Source: Akkermansiaceae bacterium UBA2367 (GTDB taxonomy: Bacteria > Verrucomicrobiota > Verrucomicrobiia > Verrucomicrobiales > DEV007). From it: a stretch of DNA of 20,534 nt. The notes beneath the pieces were generated by a model. The model was not told the DNA's origin. It made no database searches and was given only the letters and a program-made list of their open reading frames with translations. The translations under genes and the position numbers were made by a program. Numbering within the stretch: position 1 is the stretch's first letter; each line of letters begins with the position of its first letter. Positions 13,493-20,534 of the stretch are shown here, in pieces. The stretch lies in contig DDTJ01000101.1 of the NCBI GenBank assembly GCA_002344525.1, positions 1 to 20,534 on the forward strand, written 5' to 3'.

Positions 13493-15874
13493 TCACAGCG
13501 CCTCCACCTTCAGCCGGCTTTTCACGGCGCGCCCGCTTTTCCGGTCCATCGCCGTCACCTCGTGCTCGCCCGGCTTCAGGACGAGCCAGCTTTCCCCGTC
13601 GATCACCTCGACGGCGAGGCTTTCGCTCGACCACTCGATCTCCTCGCCGCCGCTCCCGGCGATGCGGAGGGGGAACCGCGATCCGCTCGCGGGCAGGTCG
13701 GGGTCGATGAAGGCCACGGTGCCCTCCAGCGGGCTGACGATGCGGAAGGGGGGCGGCGCGACCGTCTCCGCGACCGCTTCGAGAAAGGCGTCGTTTTTGA
13801 GCGGGTTCGATTCGGCGCGCCACCAGTTCGCGTAGTCGAGGGGGAGGCGGGTGCGGCCCGCCGCGTCGTAGTCGTTGGCTTTCGCGGTTTCGGGAAGGCG
13901 GCCCCTGACAAACCACTCTTTCCGCGTCCGCGACTCGGGCAGGGCGAGACCCTCGGGCGGGCGCTTGCCGCTGAGGCGGTCCACCACGGCCTCGACCGCG
14001 TTGGCGGGCCGTTCATACCAGCGCGGCTCGCGTCCGCGATGGAGACGGACCATCACCTGGTGGAAGATAGGGGCCGCGCCCATCGCGCCGGAGACGCGTT
14101 TGAGGGGCCGGTTGTCGAAGCGTCCCACCCACACCCCGACGGTGTAGTCGGGCGTGTAGCCTACCGTCCAACTGTCGCGGAAATCGGTCGAGGTACCGGT
14201 CTTCGCCGCGACGCGGAAGGGCAGGTTCAGCGGGGAGTTCAAACCGAAAGACAGGGCGCGGGCGCGTTCGTCGGAGAGGATGTCGGCGATCAGCCAAGCG
14301 GCCTCGGCCTCGAAGACTTGACCCTCTTTCGTCGCCGACCCGACCCTGTCAGGTTCAGATTTCGGATTTCGGATTTCGGATTTTTCCCCGTCGCGAAGAA
14401 AGCGGACGGGCCGCCATTGTCCGAGGCGGGCAAGCGTGGCGTAGCCGTTGGCGAGTTCGAGGAGGCGCACCTCGGCGTTCCCGAGGGTGAGCCCGAGTCC
14501 GTATTCCGTCGCGGCGGGGGCGAGGCTGGTGAAGCGCAGATCCTTCGCGAGGCAGTCGTGGAGGCGGGTCGGTCCGCCGATCTCGTCGAGCAGCTTCACG
14601 GCGGGGACGTTGAGGGAGTTGGCGAGGGCGTGGCGGACGGAGACTGGGCCTTGGAAACGGCGGTCGAAGTTGACAGGCTGGTAGGCCCCGGTCGGGGTGA
14701 TGTATTCGATGGGGGTGTCGGCGAGCACGGTCGCGGCGGTGGTCCCGCGCTGGAGGGCGAGGAGGTAGGTGAAGGGCTTCAGGGTCGAACCGGCGGAGCG
14801 GGGACGCCAAGCCCCGTTGACCTGTCCGGCGGCCGAGCCGAAGAAGGAGCGCGATCCGCTGAGGGCGAGGATTTCGCCTCCGGCGTTCTCGATGACGACG
14901 GCGGCGGCCTGAAGGTCGTTCCCTTCCCCGGCCTGATGGGCGAGGCGGGCGAGCTCGGTGGCGACGATGCCCTCCACGGCTTGTTGCAGGTTCAGGTCGA
15001 GGGTGGTGCGCAGGGTCGTCCCGATCCTCTGCGCGGCGGCGACGGCTTCGGGTTCCTGCGCGAGGACGAGTTCGGTGAAATGCGGGGCGTGGAAAGTGCG
15101 GGCGTGGCCGGGGAGCAGCTTCGGCTCCTCGACGAGGGCGGCGGCGAACTGGGTTTCGTCGATGTAGCCCAGCTCCTTCATCCGTCCGAGGATCCAGAGC
15201 TGGCGCCACCGCGCGCCGTCGAGGTTCCTCCACGGGTTCAGTCGGGTGGGTTTGTTCGGGAGCCCGGCGAGGAGGGCGGCTTCGGCGAGGGAGAGGTCGG
15301 CGAGGGGCTTGCCGAAGTAGCCCCGCGCTGCGGCGCGCGCGCCGGTGAACTGGTTGCCGTAGGGGAGGCGGTTGAGGTAGGCCGCGAGGATGGCCTCCTT
15401 GTCCAGGGTCATCTCCAGGTGGCGGGCGGTGAAGGCCTCGATGAGCTTGGTGCGGAAGTCCCGCCGCCGTGCCGGGGAATGGAGCTTCACGGTCTGCTGG
15501 GTGATGGTCGAGGCGCCGGAGACGATTTTGCGGCGCAGCGCCGCGTCGCGCACGGCGCGGGCGATTCCGGGGAAATCGACGCCCCGGTGGGAGAAGAAGC
15601 GCGAATCCTCCGCCGCGAGGGTGGCGAGGACGAGTTTCTCCGGGAACTCCGCGAAGGCGGCGGGTTCGTCGGCCCGCAGCTCCCCGTCGAGGAAGCGGCG
15701 CACGGGGCGGCCCTCGCGGTCGACGAAGAGCAAGCCCGTCGGCGGGCGCTTCTCCAGTTCCTCCGGCAGCGGGAAGAACCTCGGCGCGAGATGCATCGCG
15801 ACGAGATAGCCCGCCCCGCCCACGAGAACAAGGGCGAGGAGAAGCCGCCGCGCTCTGGGCCACTTTCCTTTCAT
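13493..15874 (-). CDS. pbpC: Penicillin-binding protein 1C (bifunctional glycosyltransferase/transpeptidase)
   Basis: 793 residues from ATG 15874, preferred to TTG 15901. An N-terminal anchor (RARRLLLALVLVGGAGYLVAM, about 7-28) is followed by a GT51 glycosyltransferase with EDSRFFSHRGVD (catalytic Glu), GASTITQQTVKL and LPYGNQFTGA. The transpeptidase has S363-T-L-K366, the SLN triad motif (ANSLNVPA) and K558-T-G-T-S. The C-terminal Ig-like BiPBP_C domain (about 710-793) marks the 1C class. It polymerises and cross-links peptidoglycan in the periplasm. E. coli pbpC sits with an alpha2-macroglobulin gene, but none is near here. Oddity: residues about 497-507 (KSEIRNPKSE) derive from a dispersed DNA repeat inserted in frame between SLN and KTG. 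No Shine-Dalgarno sequence; a TATAGT box lies 7 nt before ATG. Downstream of DUF1552 by 59 bp. Confidence 0.95.
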   Translation of the reverse strand: MKGKWPRARRLLLALVLVGGAGYLVAMHLAPRFFPLPEELEKRPPTGLLFVDREGRPVRRFLDGELRADEPAAFAEFPEKLVLATLAAEDSRFFSHRGVDFPGIARAVRDAALRRKIVSGASTITQQTVKLHSPARRRDFRTKLIEAFTARHLEMTLDKEAILAAYLNRLPYGNQFTGARAAARGYFGKPLADLSLAEAALLAGLPNKPTRLNPWRNLDGARWRQLWILGRMKELGYIDETQFAAALVEEPKLLPGHARTFHAPHFTELVLAQEPEAVAAAQRIGTTLRTTLDLNLQQAVEGIVATELARLAHQAGEGNDLQAAAVVIENAGGEILALSGSRSFFGSAAGQVNGAWRPRSAGSTLKPFTYLLALQRGTTAATVLADTPIEYITPTGAYQPVNFDRRFQGPVSVRHALANSLNVPAVKLLDEIGGPTRLHDCLAKDLRFTSLAPAATEYGLGLTLGNAEVRLLELANGYATLARLGQWRPVRFLRDGEKSEIRNPKSEPDRVGSATKEGQVFEAEAAWLIADILSDERARALSFGLNSPLNLPFRVAAKTGTSTDFRDSWTVGYTPDYTVGVWVGRFDNRPLKRVSGAMGAAPIFHQVMVRLHRGREPRWYERPANAVEAVVDRLSGKRPPEGLALPESRTRKEWFVRGRLPETAKANDYDAAGRTRLPLDYANWWRAESNPLKNDAFLEAVAETVAPPPFRIVSPLEGTVAFIDPDLPASGSRFPLRIAGSGGEEIEWSSESLAVEVIDGESWLVLKPGEHEVTAMDRKSGRAVKSRLKVEAL
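14355..14386 (-). repeat. Dispersed GAAATCC repeat inside pbpC, in frame
   Basis: On the minus strand a run of four seven-base units (AAATCCG-type, last unit AAATCTG) encodes KSEIRNPKSE within PbpC. The same tract, AAGTCCGAAGCTCG then AAATCCGAAATCCGAA, occurs at 3922-3950 after priA and in that frame would read KSEARNPKSE. The surrounding PbpC sequence is otherwise family-like, so this is most simply an insertion tolerated in a loop of the transpeptidase domain. Confidence 0.75.
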
Positions 15875-15881
15875 CCGGTCC

Positions 15882-15887
15882 ACTATA
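15882..15887 (-). promoter_or_regulatory. -10-like box directly before pbpC
   Basis: TATAGT (five of six consensus bases) ends 7 nt before ATG 15874 on the minus strand. No convincing -35 is visible at 16-18 bp. If used, it would give a leaderless pbpC transcript separate from the DUF1552 message. Confidence 0.4.
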
Positions 15888-15933
15888 CTCCGTCCCGGCA
15901 AACGGGTCTTTCAGGGGACACGCGACGCGCCCG

Positions 15934-17247
15934 TCAAATCGCCAGCGCGTTCTCCGCGTCACCGAACTTGTCCACCCGCACGCCCATGCGGTCCATGAGG
16001 GCGAGGTGGAGGCGGCAGAGCTTGCGGTTCGGGTCTTCGCTGAGGTCGTAGGCTTGGCCGCCCTTGATCGTGCCGCCACCGCCGCCGGCGAGGACGACCG
16101 GGAGCTGGCGCGAGTCGTGGGCGTTGCCGTCCATGAGGCTGCTGGTGAGGAGGATCATGCTGTTGTCGAGGAGGGAGCGCTCACCCTCGTCCGTCGCGGC
16201 CATCTTCTGGAGGAACTCGGCCCAGAGCTTGACCTGGAATTCGTTGACCTTCTGGTAGTGGGCGAGGCGGGTCTCGTCGTTGGCGTGGTGGGAGAGCTCG
16301 TGGATGCCCGAGGTGACGCCGTCGAGGCTGGGGAAGCGCATGTTCGACAGGTCGTTGTTCAGCATGAAGGTGGCGACCCGCGTCCGGTCCATCTGGAAGG
16401 CGAGGAGCATGATGTCGAACATGAGGCGCAGGTGGTCCTCTGAACTCGCGGGGATGCCGGAATCGGGCCGCCCGAGGGTCGGGGTCTTCACGCTGGGTTG
16501 CCAGCCTTGTCCGTTGGTCTCGGCTTGGCTGATCTTCTCGGCTTGCTCGACGCGTTGCTCGATCTCGCGGACGGAGGAGAGGTATTCGTCGAGCTTCTGG
16601 CTGTCGCGCACGCTGAGGCGGCTGCGCAGGCCTTTCGCGTCGTCGAGGACAAGGTCGAGGATGCTCCTGTCGCGCTGGCGCTTGCTGCCGTCGTCAAAAA
16701 GCTGATCGAAGGCCTGCTGCGGGAAGATCTCCTTCGGCGAGGGCGTGGTCGGGGTGCTCCAGGAGATGTAGGCTGAGTAGATCGAAGTGAAACCGGAGTC
16801 GGTGGAGTAGCTGGGGCGCTCGGTGCCGAGGACGATGCTGGGCACGGGGGTGTGGCGCCCCGTCGTGGCGGCGACGATCTGGTCCATGGTCGTGCCGACC
16901 TCGACGTCGGTGGTGGTCTTCTTCACGCGCAGGCCGGAGAGGATGTTCATCTTCGGGTAGTGCCCGCCTTCGCCCTCGACGGTGGTGGGGTTCCAGAGGC
17001 CCCTGAAGACGGCGACCTTGTCCTTGAGCGGTTCGAGGGGGCGGAGGGAGTTGGCGAACTGGATCCCGCCTTCGCCCATCGTCGCGCCCCAGTGGTGCGG
17101 GTTGACCCCGTTGCCGGTGAAGCACACGGCGAGGCGGCGGGGGGCGGAGCCGGGCTTGGCGGCCTCGGCGCCGAAGGCGGAAAGGGATTCGAACCAAGGA
17201 AGCCCGAGGGCGATTCCGGTACCACGGAGGAAACGACGGCGATTCAT
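15934..17247 (-). CDS. DUF1552 domain protein, Tat-exported
   Basis: 437 residues. The N-terminus MNRRRFLRGTGIALGLPWFE is a clear twin-arginine signal, so the protein is folded before export to the periplasm. The rest is one DUF1552 domain: LAVCFTGNGVNPHHWGA, FRGLWN, ILSGLRVKK, SIVLGTERPSYSTDSG, ARVATFMLNNDLSN-like DRTRVATFMLNND, GIHELSHHA, SSLMDGNAHDSRQLPVVLAGG and the C-terminal LALMDRMGV. The function of the family is not known. In Planctomycetota and Verrucomicrobiota it is regularly encoded beside DUF1592-type cytochrome proteins, as here, which implies a shared exported complex or pathway. The start ATG has no Shine-Dalgarno sequence and is preceded by a pyrimidine-rich leader. Confidence 0.95.
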   Translation of the reverse strand: MNRRRFLRGTGIALGLPWFESLSAFGAEAAKPGSAPRRLAVCFTGNGVNPHHWGATMGEGGIQFANSLRPLEPLKDKVAVFRGLWNPTTVEGEGGHYPKMNILSGLRVKKTTTDVEVGTTMDQIVAATTGRHTPVPSIVLGTERPSYSTDSGFTSIYSAYISWSTPTTPSPKEIFPQQAFDQLFDDGSKRQRDRSILDLVLDDAKGLRSRLSVRDSQKLDEYLSSVREIEQRVEQAEKISQAETNGQGWQPSVKTPTLGRPDSGIPASSEDHLRLMFDIMLLAFQMDRTRVATFMLNNDLSNMRFPSLDGVTSGIHELSHHANDETRLAHYQKVNEFQVKLWAEFLQKMAATDEGERSLLDNSMILLTSSLMDGNAHDSRQLPVVLAGGGGGTIKGGQAYDLSEDPNRKLCRLHLALMDRMGVRVDKFGDAENALAI

Positions 17248-17284
17248 GGGAAGAGTAAAAGGTGAAAGGTGAAAAGTAAAAGGT
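17248..17284 (-). other. Pyrimidine-rich leader before the DUF1552 gene
   Basis: Read on the minus strand, the 37 nt before the ATG consist almost wholly of C and T with scattered A (repeats of CCTTTTACTTTTCA and CACCTTT) and end TCTTCCC-ATG. No purine-rich ribosome-binding site is possible within this stretch. It may be a simple-sequence repeat, or a leader read by an S1-type mechanism. Confidence 0.5.
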
Positions 17285-17334
17285 CTTGGGGAGATGGCGG
17301 TCGGGTGCGGGACTCATACTCTTTACTCCCTACT

Positions 17335-17393
17335 CTTACCTCTTACTCCCCGACGGATTGAGTAAGGAGTATGAGTAGGGAGTAAGAGGTAAG
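17335..17393. repeat. 16-bp perfect inverted repeat between DUF1592 and DUF1552 genes
   Basis: CTTACCTCTTACTCCC (17335-17350) and GGGAGTAAGAGGTAAG (17378-17393) are exact reverse complements around a 27-nt loop. Flanking sequence on both sides repeats the same GAGTA/TACTC theme, including CTACTC and GAGTAGGGAGTAA, so the palindrome extends imperfectly over about 17313-17396. On the minus-strand transcript it would fold into a stable stem after the DUF1592 stop codon, with no U-tract. Its role could be attenuation or message stabilisation; it may equally be a dispersed repeat. Confidence 0.8.
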
Positions 17394-17413
17394 GAGCTCA
17401 TCAAGTCAGAGGA

Positions 17414-20400
17414 TCAGGGATTGGTGGCAAGGGCAGGAGCTTCATTGCGGCGGTTGAGGAACTGGCGGCTTTTCACGATCTCGACGACGGCGGCGGAGAC
17501 TTTGCCCTCGTTGGCTTGGACCGAGACGGAAATCTTGGCGAGAAGCTCCTTGTCGCTGGGGATGACCTGGCGTCCGAGGGCGTAGCCGAGGAGCTTGCGG
17601 TTGAACTGCCCGGTGAACTGGCCTTCGTTCTTCACGAGGTAGTCGCGCAGTCCGGCCATGCCTTTGAAGGCGGTGCCGTCGCGCAGTTCGCCAGTGTCGT
17701 CGATGGCCGCGCCGCCCTCGTCGTTCGCGCGGAAGCGCCCGATGGGATCGTAGGCTTCGAGGGCGAAGCCGAGCGGGTCGATGCGGTCGTGGCAGACGGA
17801 GCAGGCTTGGTCCTGTCGGTGCTTCATGAGGGCTTCGCGCAGAGAGGCGGGCTTGAGCCCCTCTTCCTCCTTCAGCTCGGGCACGTTCGGCGGCGGGGGA
17901 GGGGAGGAATGCCCGAGGACGACGGCGTAGAGGTAGTCGCCGCGCAGGACGGGGCTGGTGCGGTCGGGCCGCGAGGTCTTCGTCAGGATCGCGCCCATGC
18001 CGAGGAGGCCGCCACGGTGGTGGCCGGAGACCTTCACCTCGCGGAACTCGGGTCCCGCCACGCCGGGCACGCCGTAGAAATTCGCGAGCCGTTCGTTGAG
18101 GAAGCTCGTCTCTCCCGCGACGATGTCCATGACGCGGCGGTCCTCGCTGAAGAGGCGGGTGAAAAACTCGACGACCTCGCGCTGCATGTCGGCGCGTAGC
18201 GCGGGGGTCATCTCGGGGAATTTCGCGGTGTCGATCCCGTCATGCTCCTCGAAGCCGGAGAACTTCAGCCATTGTCCCGCGAACTCCTCGGCGAGGGCGG
18301 CGGCGCGGCGGTCCTTCAGCATCCGCTTGGTTTGGGCTTCGAGGATTTCGGGTTTCAGGAGGCTGCCGTCCGCGGCGGCCTTTCGCAACTCCCAGTCCGG
18401 CATCGAGGCCCAGAGGAAGTAGCTGAGGCGCGAGGCGAGCTCCCACGCGGTGAGGGGCAGGTCGCCGCCTCCGGGGGCGTTGGTCAGGCTTTCCGCCGTC
18501 GGCAGGGTCTCGGCTTTGAAGAGGAAATGCGGCGAGACGAGCACGCGCACGACGCCCTCGCGAGCGGCCGATTCGCGGTCGAGGCCCTTCGCCAAGCCCT
18601 CGTGGTAGAAGGCGGAGAGGGCTTCCTTCTCCGCTCCGGCGAGGGGACGGCGCCAGGCTCGCTCCGCGAAGCGGTGGAGATGCGCGGTCACGGCCCCGTC
18701 GTATTCCTTCCGCTGCCCTTCGTTCAACTCGCGCGGGGCGACGAGGCGCCAGTCCTTCCGCATCGCCGCGAGGGTGGCTTTGTCCTTCTCGCCGAGGAGG
18801 TCGCCGAGCTGTTCGTCGCTGAAGTAGTAGACGGTGTAGTTGGGCGTGTTGCGATGGAGGTTCCTCGCCACCGCCTCCAGCCGTCGCTCGAACATGTCGG
18901 GGAAGGCCTGCTTCATCACGTTGAACTCGCCCATGGTGCGCCGCGCCGCCTCGGTCTGGATCTTCCAGATGGTAAGCACGCCGGGCAGTGCCTGGGTGAG
19001 GTCGCGCGGTTTCCCCGTGGCCATCGTCCACTGGATCGTGGCCTCGTCCACTTCGGCGTTCTGAGAGTCCAGCCGCGTCTCGGCGCGGACGGAGACGGCA
19101 CCGTCGGGCAGAGGCAACGTGACGACCCTCGGCGCGGCTGCGGCGAGGACCTGCGGCTCGATCTGGCGGTCGGGCTGGGGATGCTTGCCGAAGAGGGCGC
19201 GGGCCGCCTCCAGCTCCTCCGCCCGCTTTTTCAAGCCCTCCGCGTTGGCCGGGGGCGGGGTCGCGGCGAGCTCCTGGCGGATCGACTCGATCCGTTTGCC
19301 GAGCCAGTCGTAGTAGTTCACGCCACCTTTTTCGAGCTTCACGTCGATCTTGGTGACGAGGGCGATGTCGCCCTTGTTCCCGTCTCCCACGTCGCCGAAG
19401 CAGAGATGGACCTGTTTGTGGCCTTTCACCTCGGCCTGCATCGGGTAGGGCCGGATGCCGTCGGAGTCCTGCTGCCGACGTTGCACGCCGCTGCCGGGCT
19501 TCTGCGGATTGTTCCACGAGAGCAGGTCGGCCTCGATTTCGGCTACGCGTCCGGCCACGGCGGGCGGGACTTCCCCCGGCTTCGCCTCGTCGGGTCCGGG
19601 CAGCTCGCGCCAAGGCACGCGGACGAGGTCGAGGTAGCGCGACTTCGGCTCGGTCGCGTTGACAAGATTCCACCAGTTTTGCAGGAAGGGCAGGACCAGC
19701 CCGGTCTCCTTGGCGAGGGCGTCGAGCGGGGTCTGGAAATGGCGGTGCTTCCAGCAAGCGAGGAGGTAGTCGCCCTCGCGCATGTCGTCGGTGTCGCCCG
19801 GCAGATGCGGCGCGGCCTTCTGCTGGTACCAGACGTAGAGACCCTGCTCGGCCTGGGCCTTGACCTGCTCGGGGCCGCGCAGGCCGACGCGGTGCTCGTG
19901 GAAGACGATGCCCGTGCCTGGCAGGACCGTGGCGTGGTCGGCGAACTGCCTCGCCGCGTTGAAATACTTGTCGAGGGCGGCGGGGCTGAGGAAAAGCACG
20001 TCGCCCGTGTTGGAGAAGCCCTCGCCCCCGCCCCCGTCGGTCTGGAACTCCTGCGCGAGGCCGTAGTCGCGACCGGCGAGGTCGCGGAGGGTGCGGGCGT
20101 ATTCCGCGTTGGTGAGGCGGCGCATCGTCACCGGGCCGGGATCGCCCGAGTTCGCCGCCGCGAGGGAGTCGAGCGCGTGTTCGACCCAATCGGAAAGAGC
20201 CGTCTCCTCCTCCGGCGTCAGGGGTTCGGACTTCGGCGGCGGCATCTCCCCGCTCGCGACGGTGTCGAGGACGCGCTCCCACAGTTCGTGCTCCTCGGCC
20301 ATCTTCGGATCGGCGGCGAGGGCCTTCAGGTCGATCCCGCCCTTCGTTTCCTCCCCGCCGTGGCAGGAGTAGCACTTCGCGCTCAGGAGCGGCTCGACCG

Positions 20401-20482
20401 CCTTCCACTCGGGCGCGGCGGCGGTGGCCTCGGCGGCGAAGGCGAGGGAGATCGAAGCGAGGCGGATGGAGGCTCGACGCAT
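17414..20482 (-). CDS. Secreted PSCyt1/DUF1587/DUF1592/DUF1588/DUF1585 cytochrome-type protein
   Basis: 1022 residues with an N-terminal signal (MRRASIRLASISLAFAAEATA). Order of parts: planctomycete cytochrome c-like domain PSCyt1 (about 24-105) with haem site C37-YS-C40-H41 and the distal methionine candidate in GEMPPP; DUF1587 (about 118-180, MRRLTNAEYARTLRDLAG); a long unassigned region (about 180-590); DUF1595 (about 595-655, RAWRRPL); DUF1592 (about 672-800, ELASRLSYFLWASMPD); DUF1588 (about 815-915) holding a second haem site C894-SV-C897-H898; and DUF1585 (about 935-1010). Predicted to be a periplasmic c-type cytochrome-linked enzyme or scaffold. The substrate is unknown; relatives are abundant in polysaccharide-degrading Planctomycetota and Verrucomicrobiota. 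It precedes DUF1552 by 166 bp on the same strand. ATG 20482 has no Shine-Dalgarno sequence. Confidence 0.95.
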   Translation of the reverse strand: MRRASIRLASISLAFAAEATAAAPEWKAVEPLLSAKCYSCHGGEETKGGIDLKALAADPKMAEEHELWERVLDTVASGEMPPPKSEPLTPEEETALSDWVEHALDSLAAANSGDPGPVTMRRLTNAEYARTLRDLAGRDYGLAQEFQTDGGGGEGFSNTGDVLFLSPAALDKYFNAARQFADHATVLPGTGIVFHEHRVGLRGPEQVKAQAEQGLYVWYQQKAAPHLPGDTDDMREGDYLLACWKHRHFQTPLDALAKETGLVLPFLQNWWNLVNATEPKSRYLDLVRVPWRELPGPDEAKPGEVPPAVAGRVAEIEADLLSWNNPQKPGSGVQRRQQDSDGIRPYPMQAEVKGHKQVHLCFGDVGDGNKGDIALVTKIDVKLEKGGVNYYDWLGKRIESIRQELAATPPPANAEGLKKRAEELEAARALFGKHPQPDRQIEPQVLAAAAPRVVTLPLPDGAVSVRAETRLDSQNAEVDEATIQWTMATGKPRDLTQALPGVLTIWKIQTEAARRTMGEFNVMKQAFPDMFERRLEAVARNLHRNTPNYTVYYFSDEQLGDLLGEKDKATLAAMRKDWRLVAPRELNEGQRKEYDGAVTAHLHRFAERAWRRPLAGAEKEALSAFYHEGLAKGLDRESAAREGVVRVLVSPHFLFKAETLPTAESLTNAPGGGDLPLTAWELASRLSYFLWASMPDWELRKAAADGSLLKPEILEAQTKRMLKDRRAAALAEEFAGQWLKFSGFEEHDGIDTAKFPEMTPALRADMQREVVEFFTRLFSEDRRVMDIVAGETSFLNERLANFYGVPGVAGPEFREVKVSGHHRGGLLGMGAILTKTSRPDRTSPVLRGDYLYAVVLGHSSPPPPPNVPELKEEEGLKPASLREALMKHRQDQACSVCHDRIDPLGFALEAYDPIGRFRANDEGGAAIDDTGELRDGTAFKGMAGLRDYLVKNEGQFTGQFNRKLLGYALGRQVIPSDKELLAKISVSVQANEGKVSAAVVEIVKSRQFLNRRNEAPALATNP

Positions 20483-20534
20483 GGGCGGATTCGCAAAAAG
20501 GTAAAAAAGCTAGGGTCTTTCCTAGATTAGGGGT

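Noticed and set aside
13488..13502. GGCGCT-CAC-AGCGCC hairpin over the pbpC stop codon as a terminator
   Set aside because: A perfect 6-bp stem, but no T-run follows on the minus strand. Such short GC hairpins are expected by chance in this composition.
13289..16051. Very long stop-free plus-strand frame opposite antitoxin, pbpC and DUF1552
   Set aside because: It is low-complexity Gly/Glu/Arg sequence with no domain, and it overlaps clear family members on the other strand. It is a high-G+C shadow.
17335..17393. CRISPR-like or rho-independent terminator reading of the GAGTA repeats
   Set aside because: There are only two inverted arms, no regular spacers and no U-tract after the stem in either direction.

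Overview
The window is a high-G+C stretch of a bacterial chromosome. The protein families point to the Planctomycetota-Verrucomicrobiota group, most likely Verrucomicrobiota. The main evidence is a paired Tat-exported DUF1552 protein and a PSCyt1/DUF1587/DUF1592/DUF1588/DUF1585 cytochrome-type protein, with support from a DUF4159 protein, a bifunctional-nuclease (DUF151) protein, and short palindromic intergenic repeats of the kind common in those genomes. This taxonomic call is an inference from gene content; there is no rRNA in the window.

Left part (1-6276). A minus-strand gene runs off the left edge and encodes a secreted protein full of Asp-rich, calcium-binding (thrombospondin type 3-like) repeats. 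Its 5' end carries two apparent compensating frameshifts. It is divergent from priA (primosomal helicase). A palindromic repeat follows, then a plus-strand DUF4159 protein, then a convergent minus-strand secreted sialidase-like beta-propeller.

Middle part (6460-9958). This holds mostly plus-strand housekeeping genes: a class V PLP aminotransferase, trpF (separated from the aminotransferase by a REPIN-like hairpin), a convergent HU gene sharing a strong bidirectional terminator with trpF, a gamma-class carbonic anhydrase homologue divergent from HU, and a bifunctional-nuclease family protein. The HU/carbonic-anhydrase gap is an A+T-rich island with back-to-back promoter candidates.

Right part (10008-20482). 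Everything is on the minus strand. In transcription order from the right it reads: the large secreted DUF1592-type multiheme candidate; the DUF1552 protein; pbpC (penicillin-binding protein 1C); an antitoxin-PIN toxin pair with overlapping ATGA; and an 878-residue exported protein that I cannot place in a family. The last is the most novel gene in the window. Its order of hydrophobic blocks and polar motifs loosely parallels NhaD-type Na+/H+ antiporters, but that is a hypothesis.

Non-coding features. Three different palindromic repeat families occur within 20 kb, and part of one also lies in frame inside pbpC. Almost no start codon has a Shine-Dalgarno sequence. Three genes (DUF4159, antitoxin, pbpC) have a TANNNT box 6-7 nt before ATG, which suggests leaderless transcripts. 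No gene-free stretch exceeds about 210 bases. The 183-base gap at 6277-6459, between the divergent sialidase-like and aminotransferase genes, shows no recognisable element. I saw no tRNA, rRNA, CRISPR array or insertion sequence.
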